From: Aphrophora alni
Lineage: Eukaryota; Arthropoda; Insecta; Hemiptera; Aphrophoridae
DNA length: 64,000 nt
Direction: 5' to 3'
Assembly (NCBI GenBank): GCA_963513935.1
Contig: OY740777.1
Coordinates: 13,627,092 to 13,691,091, forward strand
Under the pieces are notes generated by a model, which was given only the letters and a program-made list of their open reading frames with translations, was not told where the DNA came from and searched no databases. Made by a program: the position numbers and the translations under genes. Positions 22,845-32,616 of this stretch are shown in pieces; the stretch's first letter is position 1, and the number at the start of each line of letters is the position of its first letter.

Positions 22845-24905
22845 AAACTGAGTAAGACCTCTTAATTGACCAATATAATTTAACATTTCCTACAAGGACC
22901 GAAACAAACTGAGTAAAACCTTAATTGACCAATATAATTTAACATTTCCTACAAGGACCGAAACAAACTGAGTAAAACCTCTTAATTGACCAATATAATT
23001 TAACATTTCCTACAAGGACCGAAACAAACTGAGTAAGACCTCTTAATTAACCAATATAATTTAACATTTCCTACAAGGACCGAAACAAACTGAGTAAGAC
23101 CTCTTAATTGACCAATATAATTTAACATTTCCTACAAGGACCGAAACAAACTGAGTAAGACCTCTTAATTGACCAATATAATTTAACATTTCCTACAAGG
23201 ACCGAAACAAACTGAGTAAAACCTCTTAATTGACCAATATAATTTAACATTTCCTACAAGGACCGAAACAAACTGAGTAAGACCTCTTAATTGACCAATA
23301 TAATTTAACATTTCCTACAAGGACCGAAACAAACTGAGTAAGACCTCTTAATTGACCAATATAATTTAACATTTCCTACAAGGACAGAAACATACTGAGT
23401 AAAACCTCTTAATTGACCAATATAATTTAACATTTCCTACAAGGACTGAAACAAACTGAGTAAGACCTCTTTATTGACCAATATAATTTAACATTTCCTA
23501 CAAGGACCGAAACAAACTGAGTAAGACCTCTTAATTGACCAATATAATTTAACATTTCCTACAAGGACCGAAACAAACTGAGTAAAACCTTAATTGACCA
23601 ATATAATTTAACATTTCCTACAAGTACCGAAACAAACTGAGTAAAACCTCTTAATTGACCAATATAATTTAACATTTCCTACAAGGACAGAAACAAACTG
23701 AGTAAGACCTCTTAATTGACCAATATAATTTAACATTTCCTACAAGGACAGAAACAAACTGAGTAAGACCTCTTAATTGACCAATATAATTTAACATTTC
23801 CTACAAGGACAGAAACAAACTGAGTAAGACCTCTTAATTGACCAATATAATTTAACATTTCCTACAAGGACAGAAACAAACTGAGTAAGACCTCTTAATT
23901 GACCAATATAATTTAACATTTCCTACAAGGACAGAAACCAACTGAGTAAGACCTCTTAATTGACCAATATAATTTAACATTTCCTACAAGGACAGAAACA
24001 AACTGAGTAAGACCTCTTAATTGACCAATATAATTTAACATTTCCTACAAGGACAGAAACAAACTGAGTAAGACCTCTTAATTGACCAATATAATTTAAC
24101 ATTTCCTACAAGGACAGAAACAAACTGAGTAAGACCTCTTAATTGACCAATATAATTTAACATTTCCTACAAGGACAGAAACAAACTGAGTAAAACCTCT
24201 TAATTGACCAATATAATTTAACATTTCCTACAAGGACAGAAACCAACTGAGTAAGACCTCTTAATTGACCAATATAATTTAACATTTCCTACAAGGACAG
24301 AAACAAACTGAGTAAGACCTCTTAATTGACCAATATAATTTAACATTTCCTACAAGGACAGAAACAAACTGAGTAAAACCTCTTAATTGACCAATATAAT
24401 TTAACATTTCCTACAAGGACAGAAACAAACTGAGTAAGACCTCTTAATTGACCAATATAATTTAACATTTCCTACAAGGACAGAAACCAACTGAGTAAGA
24501 CCTCTTAATTGACCAATATAATTTAACATTTCCTACAAGGACAGAAACAAACTGAGTAAGACCTCTTAATTGACCAATATAATTTAACATTTCCTACAAG
24601 GACAGAAACAAACTGAGTAAGACCTCTTAATTGACCAATATAACTTAACATTTCCTACAAGGACAGAAACAAACTGAGTAAGACCTCTTAATTGACCAAT
24701 ATAACTTAACATTTCCTACAAGGACAGAAACAAACTGAGTAAGACCTCTTAATTGACCAATATAATTTAACATTTCCTACAAGGACAGAAACAAACTGAG
24801 TAAGACCTCTTAATTGACCAATATAATTTAACATTTCCTACAAGGACAGAAACAAACTGAGTAAGACCTCTTAATTGACCAATATAATTTAACATTTCCT
24901 ACGAA
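22845..24905 (+). repeat. Minisatellite 2, 61-bp unit, ~34 units
   Basis: The unit is AAACAAACTGAGTAAGACCT, CTTAATTGACCAATATAATT, TAACATTTCCTACAAGGACC, G. Up to about 23580 units mostly end GGACCG; from about 23640 they end GGACAG. A marker variant AAACCAACTGAG recurs at about 23935, 24241 and 24484, that is, five and four units apart, showing that blocks of several units were copied together. Identity between units is very high, so the array is young or homogenised. Confidence 0.95.
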
Positions 24906-25032
24906 GACCGAGCAACCAACTTTTGGGCGTTATATTTTGCAGATCCCTTTTAACACATTGTATTTTGAGGCTGGGTAAATACCACGACCTCAACTTATTT
25001 TATAAAGAAAATAAGTTCTACCTGTAACTAAA

Positions 25033-25620
25033 TTGACGCTTGAAAAATACTCACCATTTCTGTTTCAGAAGCCAAACTTTCTAGATAACACCTGCCCCCC
25101 CCCCCCCACTCAGACAGGTTACCATAATCAGAGAGTCTGGTATTATGCTAACAAATCTCTAATTGGCAATAACCGCAAGATTTACGTATGTTTGGTCCTC
25201 CAGACCGAATACCGGTCTCTCAAACCAGTTTCTATCGTACCAGTATTCGATTGGTATTTGAACCCAAGTTCAAGCGTACCACAACACAAAGGAGGGAGTT
25301 CAGGTCTACCAACTCTAAAAATATTAAAACGTCTTCTAACACCCGTGCCGGTAATTTTAATATTTCAAAGTATGGTCATAAAGAATGACGCGTTGTAAAT
25401 CAATGCATGTGTTGAATTGCAATGTTATATGACTAATTACACGGTACTATGTAGCCGCAACAAATATGGCGGCGGTATAGTCTTATCCAATTACTAAATT
25501 ATATTAGGTAATTCTTCGAATAATCGTCTGTCATATGGAGTCGAAGTCGACGTTTTTACTTTATCACTATACATAATTATGTGATGCGTGAAAAAATTGA
25601 TGTCGATTTTTTGCAGCCAC
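25033..25620. other. Spacer with a long but unassigned open frame
   Basis: A 121-codon frame at 25033-25398 and an overlapping 66-codon frame at 25188-25388 have no recognisable domain. A poly(C) run at 25094-25107 lies in the first. Neither is convincing as a gene. At about 25626 the sequence AGTATAAAAGGTTGG resembles a TATA box, about 25-30 bases upstream of CTGTCTGACTG, but no reading frame follows it clearly. Confidence 0.25.
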
Positions 25621-26069
25621 TGAAGTATAAAAGGTTGGTTTTGTAAATTCTGTCTGACTGTCTAGAGCCCGTCGTCCATGCAGAGAACTTCAGCCTAAAC
25701 GTTTGGTGGGTTTTTATTTTGTTTTTTGATATGTTAGTGCAATTTTTTTGAATTGTATATTTTCTGAGTGGATAATATGTTTAAACAACCTATGCCTTTT
25801 TATTATATGAAAAATTATAATATAAAAATTTCGATTTGCAATCTTCCTTCTGGGATGCCGGAGAACATGATAGTACCCTCTGGAATCTTTTTTATTCACT
25901 ATATAGCCTACAGAGTGTATCTGAAAAGCTTAAATAAACTTCTGTAACACGTTCCTGACGTTAAAATCTATAATAACATTTCAAAAAACATACATCTAAG
26001 AAATAATTTTCGTCTAATTGTATTTACGATTTTTAAAATGTCTAAATATGTAAATGACTTTATTATTAT
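25621..26069. other. Spacer, nothing recognised
   Basis: AT-rich sequence with no array or recognisable gene. The minus-strand frame at 25714-25899 has no family motif. Confidence 0.3.
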
Positions 26070-26650
26070 TTACCTCCTAGACACTTCAGCCTGTAAGTCC
26101 TCTTGTGTACTTCTTAATTTCCTAACTAGCTTATGTCTATTCCTTTGGTTAGAGTCAGGATTTACCAAGCTAGGCTGATTGTTGCTTCTAAGGTCACATC
26201 TGAGTCGAAGATCAGATTTTGTTGTCTTCTACGTCCTAATGTTTCGCATTTTCGAAATATATATATTCTGCAGTTTCTAGGAGCTGATTACATAGTCTGC
26301 ATTTCAGGTTTCCTTGGAAAATACCCATTTTTTTTAAAGCGCCACGGTCTGATACTAAGCTTAAGATTTTCCTCAGATTTCGTTTACTTTGTAAAATGAC
26401 GAATTTAGAGAGTTTCAGATCTGGTTGGACCAGTAATCATTACAGTTTTCCCATGGAGTATTTTATGCTTCGTTCCTAAATTTCTGAGTTTAGCCACTGT
26501 TTTTAACTAACTTTTGCAATGGCTTTACTTATTCCGCATACATTTTCTATAAAGAACCTATAAAAAGGATTTCATGAGCCTATAAAGGATTTCTTGGTCC
26601 CATTTTTTATCAGTTTATCTGCCTTTTCGTTTCCTTAAGCCGACACTTTT
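26070..26650 (-). pseudogene. LINE RNase H and C-terminal domain remnant
   Basis: Minus-strand translation gives GNEKADKLIKNGTK (about 26595-26636), the conserved GNE.AD.LA segment of the RNase H domain of I/jockey-type LINEs. Further on it gives SKFVILQSKRNLRKILSLVS and then GNLKCRLCNQLLETAEYIYF (about 26255-26310), which matches the C-terminal CR.C...ET..H zinc-knuckle-like segment. Stops are frequent and no reverse transcriptase remains, so this is a truncated dead copy. The 88-codon plus-strand frame at 26133-26399 is its shadow. Confidence 0.75.
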
Positions 26651-26721
26651 TTTGCACGTTTTCAAAATTGCGACCGTTTATAATTTACAATAATGAATAA
26701 ACCGGAATTGATAATTTTACA

Positions 26722-26758
26722 AGAGAAAAAATATTTTAATTAAAATATTTTCTCTTTT
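26722..26758. other. AT-rich palindrome
   Basis: GAGAAAAAATATTTTAA followed directly by TTAAAATATTTTCTC, a near-perfect 15-bp inverted repeat with no loop. It is too AT-rich to assign a function. Confidence 0.7.
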
Positions 26759-26965
26759 AACTTCAAAATAAATGGTTCGTCTGTAGGTCAAATGATAACA
26801 GATTTATTGATAAAAAAAATGCAGAAAGAATTGCTTAATAATTTACTATAAAACCTAAAAGCTTATACCCGTTAGTTCTTATTATTAATGGATTAATTAG
26901 GTATTAACTCTCAAATCATTTAAATTACTAAAATACAAACGCAATACTTTTCTAAAACTCTACAG

Positions 26966-27032
26966 TTTCTGTGTTAATCTGCCTCGTAAACGCCGTAAGT
27001 GGTGAAACCATGCTCGGCAAGACTTAATAAAG
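26966..27032 (+). repeat. Short dispersed repeat, second copy
   Basis: CTGCCTCGTAAACGCCGTAA, then GTGGTGAAACCATGCTCGGC and AAGACTTAATAAAG, matches 12364-12435 at roughly 80-85%. The two copies are in the same orientation, and nothing similar extends beyond the block. Confidence 0.6.
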
Positions 27033-27306
27033 TGTAGGCCTAGTGTTTTACAAAATATTGTCTCCGCCTTTCATTTAACAAGTACATTCGATTGTTAACA
27101 TAAATACTTAATTACTGTTTAAAGACGCGTTGTTTTGTAAAATAAAGACTTTATTATCACGGTTACTACAAAATCCTTTTCCAAAATTTTACATAAGTAT
27201 AACAGGAACATTTATGACGTATAGCCTACAAAAACAATATTCTTTAAATATATTTTGCATTGGTCTGTCTAAAATAATCCTTACTGGAGTTATTTTAGCT
27301 ACGCCC

Positions 27307-27333
27307 GTTTCGTCTGTAAGGAGACATCATTAG
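27307..27333 (-). other. CTAATGA-hairpin-GAAAC motif (single)
   Basis: On the minus strand it reads CTAATGA, then a perfect 4-bp hairpin GTCT/AGAC, then GAAACGGG. It differs from the CTGANGA motif by one base. No mirrored partner was found nearby. Confidence 0.5.
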
Positions 27334-27339
27334 GCTTCG

Positions 27340-28440
27340 CATAATTGTAAAACTACACACAATAAATACACGAACATTTAAACACAATATACAATTTAAA
27401 ATTTACAAATTTCGACACTTAAGTCATAATCAATGTAGGTTTTGAGCCCGTGTACATCCTACTATCTTGTTTTCAATCGGTTAACTGAATGATTTACTGT
27501 ATTCTTGCTCAGAGAATTAAGCGTGTCATATATTGCATTGCATTCTTTCTCCCTATTTTAATTTATTTGTATATACAAGTTGATTCTACCATCGTGGGGG
27601 CTATTGGTACATCGTACGCTATTAATCTGATAAAAACTGTAAAAATAGGGGACCTGTGTTACTTTTCCATACAACTTAATAGTCTGTTTTTAAACTCTGA
27701 AAGATAGCCTCCATTTTCTAATATGCTTGCCAAATTTTTAATTTCTTATAGGGATTCTAATTTTGTATGGTGTTTTTGGAATCTGTACAAAATTGCAAGA
27801 CATTTTATTCATAATAATTGTTTGATAAACCTACTAGTTTAGGAGTAATATGGGTTTTAATTTTCCAACATTCGACGTTTGAAACATTTTAAGGAGACGA
27901 TTTTCCACACTTACCATTGTTGAATCAAGATAAAAATGTAAGTAGGATGTGTAAATATTAATGTAGGACTAAAAATAATTTGTACAACAAATAAAGCTTG
28001 CTAGAATCTAATGTAAGCTAAGTAAGTGATAGTCTAGAAATAAAGAATTAATGAAAAAAAAAAAACTTTTAAAATTTTTTTTTCATACATGACAATATTT
28101 GAGACAGTAAGAAATGAGTCACTATCCCATCATCTTAATTCCCTAAACAAGGGTTGATTATGCATTAGGTTTTCACCCGCATCTTGTAATTGAAACAAAT
28201 CCCAAACACTCGCCATTACATAAATCTTCATTTTATAGACTTGGAGTCCTCACACCTACACACGGCTCTGAAGTACCGCCATCTGTTTGTTTGTGTTGGA
28301 GAAGAGTTAAATAAAAGTTTTTACAACTTGACGATGAAGAAAATAAACCAACCGTTGGATGTTGTGGAGGTGACAAAGATGTGTTCGATAGCGACTCCGC
28401 AACACGTTACAAGAAGGAATTATTAATGTCTTTCATGTAG
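27340..28440. other. Spacer, nothing recognised
   Basis: AT-rich. Short open frames at 27489-27707 and 28190-28426 have no family motif or neighbour support. No array. Confidence 0.35.
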
Positions 28441-28445
28441 AAGAT

Positions 28446-28655
28446 TGTTTAAAAGCGAAAAAGAACATAAAATAAAGAATCATAACCTTTGTACACTCTA
28501 AGAGAGTCTGGGTCGAAAAATAACAAAAGTTGTTCAAGACATACCTGACAGGAAAGATGAAAGAGAGGGATCTAATTTTATTGAAGACTACATAAAAAGG
28601 TGTAGATCCAGCTTGTAGTCTCGGGATTGCTAAAGTACTCACTGTAAAGATCGCA
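28446..28655 (+). repeat. Family S dispersed repeat, copy 5
   Basis: It contains AAAAGAACATAAAATAAAGA, ACCTGACAGGAAAGATGAAA, GAGGGATCTAA, GAAGACTACATAAAAAGGTG, TAGATCCAGCTTGTAG and CTCGGGATTGCTAAA, ending GTACTCACTGTAAAGA. Confidence 0.7.
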
Positions 28656-29850
28656 GTTTACAGGATGTTACCTGATTGGTCAAGATAATGATGTTGAGTT
28701 TTCTGAATATCGTTTTGTGAAGCTCCCAGAACTAAACAAAGTATGTACACCACAAACCGTGTTCTCCGATTTTAATCAAATTTTGTGGGGAATATTTTGG
28801 TACTTTTTGGTTTATAGAGTATCCAAAAGTCTCGGAACGGTTCATATATTTTTGGAAAAAATATCTTTTTTGGTTATTTTTATATATATATATAACGATT
28901 GAAACGGGTGTGACTGGTGTTTTATCCGATAAGTACAAAAAGTTTCCAAAAAAAACTTTAAAAAGTAATGCTTTAGGACCAGAGGTATTACCAGTTTTTT
29001 TTAATATAGCGGACAGCTCTAAATTGTATTAAAGGAACTCCTTTTTTTGCCACCTATTGACATGGTAGTCAGTTCCTAATTTGCTAATAGGAACTACCAT
29101 TTTTTGGGCAATTTCGTATAAAACACATTTTTTTATAACTTTTTAGGGTATTTTTCTATATCTCTATTCTTTTAGAAGCTATAGCCACGTAGACCCCCTA
29201 TATTTCAAAAATTTACAAATTCAATCTTCCTAAAGAAGATTTTTCTTATTCTTTAAAGTCAAATTCAGGTAAAATTTTAACTAAAACTATGTAAGAGGTG
29301 TACAAACACTACTGTTATTTTTATTTGTTCTGTAGACTGATAAATAACCAAGTTATCGATAGAAAAGAAAAATCATAAATTTCTGGTAATTTTTACCTTT
29401 TACCCTAGCTCTAGTTTAAATTTTACCTCAATTTGGCTTTGAAAAATAAGAAAAATCGATTCTGGCAAAAGCTTGAATTTGTGAATTTTTAATTATTTAA
29501 GTGCCTCTCTCCTAAACGGTTAGTGATATCAGAAAATACCCAAGAATAAAATAGTCCTACAAAAATGCGTTATATCTAAAAATCGTTCCTAATAGAACAT
29601 TATAGAACAACCAACATATTGGGAAAATGGCGGAGGATTTTAAAAATTTCGTAATACCTCTTTCACTGAATAAATCCTGGGGATACCTTTTAAACTATCT
29701 TTGTAACTTTCCTACTTATAGAATAAAACAGCGGTCACACCTGTTTCATAATATATTTTTTTACATCTAAAAATTTTGGGAGTATTAGCTGCTGTAAGAA
29801 AAACAAAAATTTACGTTTTTCTCAAAATCAACTGTATCGATTTTGATCAA
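28656..29850. other. Spacer, decayed repeats
   Basis: Contains an imperfect hairpin at about 29068-29098 (GGTAGTCAGTTCCTA with TAGGAACTACC). Recurrent words such as CGATTTTGATCAAATTT show that parts belong to an old repeat also seen near 30.2, 30.95, 39.36 and 51.35 kb. No gene. Confidence 0.4.
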
Positions 29851-29933
29851 ATGTTGAGCTTGACTTATGAGAAAAATTATACAGTATAACCAACACACAG
29901 AACATAATTCTCACAAAAAATACGCCTAAGTAG

Positions 29934-29978
29934 GTATCAGACGCGTTTCAACGACAAGGTCGTCCTCTTCAGTGATAT
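29934..29978 (-). other. Hammerhead-core-like motif, left arm
   Basis: Minus strand: ATATCA, CTGAAGA, a hairpin whose stem ACGAC/GTCGT is perfect with loop CTT, then GAAACGCGTC and TGATAC. The outer segments pair over at least 5 bp. This is the order expected for stem I, the CUGANGA core, stem II, GAAA, a very short stem III, and stem I'. Confidence 0.5.
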
Positions 29979-30098
29979 ACGAGCTACACCAATCAAACTA
30001 TAACATATAGTTATAACATACAGTTATAGTTTATACAGTTACAACATATAACATATAGTTATAACATATACAGTTATAGTTTGATTGGTGTAGCTCGT

Positions 30099-30143
30099 GT
30101 ATCACTGAAGAGGAAGACCTTGTCGTTGAAACGCGTCTGATAC
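30099..30143 (+). other. Hammerhead-core-like motif, right arm
   Basis: Plus strand: GTATCA, CTGAAGA, an imperfect hairpin AAGAC/GTCGTT with loop CTT, GAAACGCGTC, TGATAC. The outer segments GTATCA and TGATAC are perfectly complementary over 6 bp. The terminal A of GAAA can pair with the U before the final C, with one C-G pair above it, giving the minimal stem III known in Penelope-type and retrozyme hammerheads. Activity is inference only. Confidence 0.5.
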
Positions 30144-30210
30144 TTAGGCGTATTTTTTGTGAGAATTGTGTTTTGTGTGTTGGTTATACTGTATCGATTT
30201 TGATCAAATT

Positions 30211-31349
30211 TTGCTCAAGTGTAGCCTTTAAGGGTTAAAACAAGACGTGTTGGTCGCCATCTCTCCAAAAATTCTGGTGCGTGAGTTATCGATAGAAAAC
30301 CGAAAATCAGCTGTTACAAAATACATTTTTTCACAAACTGGCTCTACCGATTTCATTCAAATTATAGTGAAGCATGGCTGAGATGAAAAAAAAAAGTACA
30401 AAAGTGAATGAGAGAGTTAAGAAACAAGCTTGTATTGTAGTAAACCTGTTATTTTTAAGCTATAAACAAAACATCAGCATTTCACAATTACACTTAATTT
30501 ACATGCAGTTGTATTATTTATTTTGTTATAAAAAAAGTAAGAAACCTGTTATTACGTTAAAAACAATCCTACCCTCAAACTGTAATACTTTCTAGACCAA
30601 TGATATGCTGTTTCCTTCAGATTTCTGGAATTATTTTTAAATTCTTCAAAGACTAAGGACACGTTGACATAATAAGATTTTAAGGACTTCTGACGTTTTT
30701 ATTTTCCTAACATAACCTAAATATACTTAGTATAGGCGAAGTCATATGATGTGTCAAATATGTGGTTTTGTGTAATGATGTCTATCTTTCTATTTGTTGA
30801 GTCTATCGTGGAAATTTACGTTTTGACGATAAGTATGGAAAGGTATCATCTGTACAATGCTTTAGAACACAAAAACGTTTGAAATATAACTTTTGTTGTT
30901 GATAATACCTATTAGAAGACAAAACGTACTATTTACATTTTCTCAAATTGATTTTGATCAAACTTTGGCTAAAATGGACCGTAACAGAACATTCTGATTC
31001 ACAATTTTTATTAAATACCGCCAATTCAGAAGTCTCTATTAGAACCTTTGTGGTAATTTAAATATTTTTATCACATTTGAAATTTATAACCTCACAAAAA
31101 GGACCAAAAATAAATAATAGAGAGCTGCACTGTAAGTGTTTCGGTCATTTAATAATAATAAAAAAACCTACACGACGCAATGGACTGGGTTAAATTGGAT
31201 AGGCCTATTTTCCAAATTACTCGGTTTCTATTAACCCGTAATTCTCTTTTACTTGTGCTTTACCACTTATAATTAATTAATTAAACAAAGTATTGGTTAC
31301 GTTAGGCAATCACAAATGACCTTTAACCGACCTTCAAGTTATATCTTAT
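30211..31349. other. Spacer with decayed repeat related to 39.36 and 51.35 kb
   Basis: The segment 30190-30365 shares the order CGATTTTGATCAAATTT, GGTCGCCATCTCT, GAGTTATCGATAGAAAAC, ACAAACTGGCTCTACCGATT and TAGTGAA with 39.36-39.54 kb and, more loosely, 51.35-51.95 kb. The rest holds no recognisable gene. Confidence 0.45.
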
Positions 31350-31350
31350 C

Positions 31351-32208
31351 AGGAAACCAAAAAGTGACACTCGACTTGTCTTCTACACGTAAGTACGATT
31401 ACGGTCACAAAAATTAAGATAGGAACATGAAATTTATTACAGTGTGCTAATATAGAACCCTATTGAAATTCACATAAATTAAATTGAAATGACAAAATGA
31501 CGGAAATTTTAAACGATTTTTCTGTTCATATCCCGTTGCGTTATTCAACTTATAACACACTAAATTAGATAAAAATTAGCAGATTACAATTCTGCATTTA
31601 ATGGTATCAACCACATCTCTCTATGATGACAAATAGCGAAGTTCTTGTCAAAGAAATATAATATCGAACGCTGATCATCCAAGATAATTCGTAGGTATAG
31701 TCAAATCACGTGGGCTCCTTCACATACATCTTTAAAATCCGATAGAATTTGCACGAGCGAAGCGAGTGAGACGCTTTAGCCATAGCCTACGTCAAGAAAG
31801 TTTTTTTTTTTTTTTTTACAATTGCAACTAGTTAACAACTATCTAGCAATATTTCTCTGATGTAACTGGCCGTGTGGTGAAAAAAACCGTCCAGAGTCGC
31901 CCTTCACAATGCAACTACACTTCGATCACGCGTATCAATCCTGCATCAAGTCAACAGGTTTCTTTCTCTTCAGCCTCCGCACCTGTGGGACGTTGCTGAC
32001 CAAATGTGCCACCTCAACATTTTGATGATCACGGAGTCTGGTTACATGTTTTCCAGCATACTTTTGTATCTTTTCGTGTGCACCAAAGGCATCTTCAAAT
32101 CTCGATGGATAATCTGTATTGCGGACAAGAAAGCAATGAGAGAACAAGGCCCAAGAGAATCTGCTTGTGTTACACTGTATGTTAGGGCTTGGTAAGTACC
32201 ATGATGGA
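31351..32208 (+). repeat. Family R dispersed repeat, copy C, carrying a retrocopy-like insert
   Basis: Begins AAACCAAAAAGTGACACTCG and contains CACAAAAATTAAGATAGGAA, ATAGAACCCTATTGAAATTC, AAAATGACGGAAATTTTAAA, GTTATTCAACTTATAACACA and GCACGAGCGAAGCGAGTGAG, then a poly(T)-led insert (about 31801-32139). It resumes with GAACAAGGCCCAAGAGA and ends TTGGTAAGTACCATGATGG. It shows the single-copy state of the segments amplified in copy B. Confidence 0.75.
31801..32139 (-). pseudogene. Coding fragment with poly(A)-like tail: retrocopy or terminal exon
   Basis: On the minus strand an open frame runs from the insert edge to a TGA at 31935-31937. The peptide ends YAGKHVTRLRDHQ, VEVAHLVSNVPQVRRLKRKK, PVDLMQD. 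Codon usage is balanced and GC is higher than in the surroundings. About 115 bp of trailer follow, then a 17-base A run (T at 31801-31817 on plus). At 32114-32115 the minus strand reads TGCTTTCTTGTCCGCAATAC then AG, a good splice-acceptor look-alike. The A tail, and its position inside a transposon copy, favour a 5'-truncated retrocopy of a host mRNA; a genuine last exon is the alternative. I do not recognise the protein family. Confidence 0.55.
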
Positions 32209-32209
32209 C

Positions 32210-32616
32210 TCAGCAACATGTATTTAATTTACTGACCTAACGTAAGATTTTTGTATAAGTAAACATTTCCCCCACCCCAGTTTAAAAAGTTCTCTAGTTT
32301 ACGTTCCCCATCTCACAAAGTTGTAAAAAGCATAACACCAACACCCAAATAAACAGACGTGTTAAACGCTCGTTTAAGAATGTTATAATATCGCTTCAGG
32401 TAAAAGGAATAAACATCAATTAAAGATTCTAAAGTGACCGTTAAGAAATTAACTTAACTGAGAAGTCATTATACAGGTTTATAGCATCAGAGCATGTTAA
32501 CGAGGAGGGATATATGGTCACATGGTAGTCTGTGTAATTATTATTATGGTAATAAACTAGTTAACAGTGTAATAAATAAGTAGTCATTGTACTTCCCTCG
32601 AGTTAATTGTTTTTAA
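32210..32616. other. Spacer, nothing recognised
   Basis: AT-rich sequence between the end of family R copy C and the ~143-bp minisatellite. No gene seen. Confidence 0.35.

Larger units (their letters stand above)
19708..24988 (+). repeat. Family R dispersed repeat, copy B, swollen by two internal minisatellites
   Basis: It begins with GGAACTAATAAAGTGACATT and GTCGTCTGTACTGTAAGCAC, then enters the first minisatellite. After 22218 it continues with AATGGCGGTCGTTTAAAACA, a ~270-bp insertion-like stretch, AGTAAATTAGATACAAATAT, TTGTCAAAAATGTAATTTTA and CACTGACATGAGCGAAGCGA. It then enters the second minisatellite, and ends with GCAACCAACTTTTGGGC and GCTGGGTAAATACCACGACC. The normal element is roughly 0.8 kb, so this copy has grown more than sixfold, almost entirely through the two arrays. 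Confidence 0.8.
29831..30210 (+). mobile_element. Small inverted-repeat element with apparent target duplication
   Basis: The element spans about 29851-30190. ACTGTATCGATTTTGATCAAAT is present immediately before it (29831-29852) and again after it (30189-30210), consistent with a ~22-bp target-site duplication. The arms mirror each other over about 120 bp (CAACACACAGAACATAATTC against GAGAATTGTGTTTTGTGTGT), and the centre is a TATA/ACATATAGTTATA palindrome. Each arm carries a CTGAAGA-hairpin-GAAAC motif. It has no coding capacity. A partial copy lies at 13.2 kb. Confidence 0.75.

Noticed and set aside
19770..24905. CRISPR-like regular repeats
   Set aside because: The arrays are head-to-tail units without unique spacers, and the sequence is of animal type.
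25033..25398. 121-codon open frame as a gene
   Set aside because: No domain, contains a poly(C) run, overlaps a second frame of similar quality, and has no promoter or splice support.
25626..25660. TATA-box promoter
   Set aside because: AGTATAAAAGG is a fair TATA match, but no gene or open frame follows, and AT-rich DNA gives such matches by chance.
26133..26399. 88-codon plus-strand frame
   Set aside because: It is the antisense shadow of the LINE RNase H/C-terminal remnant, whose minus-strand motifs are recognisable.
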